From contig CAJWLW010000103.1 of NCBI GenBank assembly GCA_913042885.1, forward strand, positions 1 through 13,632: a stretch of DNA of 13,632 nt. The letters run 5' to 3'. A program made the translations under genes and the position numbers. This document shows positions 13,420-13,632 of this stretch, one piece after another. The notes under the pieces are model-generated. The model saw only the letters and a program-made list of their open reading frames with translations. It was not told the origin of the DNA and made no database searches. Numbering within the stretch: the first letter of the stretch is position 1; every line of letters starts with the position of its first letter. Source of the stretch: an uncultured Lentisphaeria bacterium (GTDB lineage Bacteria; Verrucomicrobiota; Lentisphaeria; JABSQK01; CAJWLW01).

Positions 13420-13632
13420 CGCGAATCTCCTGGTGCCGGTCAGTTGTGTCTCACGCACCCGACCTTACTATTCGTCTGTTGTCAGATTATCATCACCCGC
13501 TGAATTGTCGTACCCTGTCGAAAAGTAAGGATCAACCAGAAACCGCCGGATTTCAAGGTGCGATCGTATGACACTGTTCTTGATGATGCGCGGGAAGCGC
13601 TGGGAGTGAGTGAGCATTAAACGCTCGAGGTG
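13420..13632. other. Region upstream of the right-hand operon
   Basis: This should contain the operon promoter, but no hexamer pair with good spacing was convincing. On the plus strand a frame from 13504 to TAA 13618-13620 reads like protein (RINQKPPDFKVRSYDTVLDD and REALGVSEH). It has only an internal GTG at 13558 as a possible start and no good ribosome-binding site, so it may be a short ORF or a gene remnant. The window ends 12 bases later. Confidence 0.3.

Noticed and set aside
3693..13589. Similarity between GACACCGTTCTTGATGA (about 3696) and a stretch at about 13569
   Set aside because: Only about 20 bases, with different coding contexts and no extension; most likely chance.
1..13632. 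CRISPR arrays, insertion sequences, integrase or toxin-antitoxin genes
   Set aside because: No regularly spaced repeat arrays, transposase or integrase motifs, or paired small toxin/antitoxin frames were seen.

Overview
The window looks like a moderately GC-rich chromosomal segment from a bacterium of the PVC group, most likely Lentisphaerota or a relative (Kiritimatiellota or Planctomycetota are alternatives). The grounds are a Lentisphaera-style prepilin signal (FTLIELLVV followed by [15 protein letters not shown]), a LamG + DUF4838 secreted protein, an amidohydrolase/Rieske pair, and genes of kinds that cluster with Gfo/Idh oxidoreductases and ceramidase-like proteins in that group. This placement is inference from gene content; no rRNA or marker gene is present.

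Layout. (1) 1-1487: a small single-pass membrane protein and a prepilin-like pseudopilin, flanked by two copies of a ~127-bp direct repeat. The right copy has lost its start codon. (2) 1543-3150: a secreted protein made of DUF5011/Ig-like repeats, read leftward. (3) 3151-3676: a gene-poor stretch with a candidate leftward promoter, clustered GGTAAA motifs and the 3' half of a tRNA ending in CCA, which looks like an attachment-site scar. (4) 3677-5365: a leftward cluster of two very small ORFs (one a truncated zinc ribbon), an amidohydrolase and a Rieske [2Fe-2S] protein, with a REP-like palindrome between the last two. (5) 5366-5939: mostly non-coding, with one possible gene remnant. (6) 5940-6953: an intact aldo/keto reductase, the only large rightward gene. 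(7) 7243-13419: a long leftward operon of an uncharacterised Rossmann-like protein, a chimeric Gfo/Idh::ceramidase-like ORF, a TIM-barrel-like hypothetical protein, a chimeric aldo/keto reductase::LamG remnant, and a LamG/GH67N-like/DUF4838 secreted protein.

How the genes may work together. The right-hand operon resembles the carbohydrate or glycan catabolism clusters of Lentisphaerota and Planctomycetota: a secreted LamG/DUF4838 protein would act on an external polymer, and oxidoreductases would process the sugars. Two of its oxidoreductase genes are now only N-terminal stubs, each joined to the C-terminal tail of an unrelated family. The amidohydrolase/Rieske pair looks like a separate small aromatic- or acid-processing module.

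The most striking overall signal is repeated gene truncation and joining: the start-less repeat copy, the zinc-ribbon stub, the tRNA half, and two N-terminus::C-terminus chimeras inside one otherwise intact operon. This could be real genome decay by deletion or a metagenome assembly artefact. The sequence alone cannot separate these. No CRISPR array, transposase, integrase or toxin-antitoxin pair was recognised.
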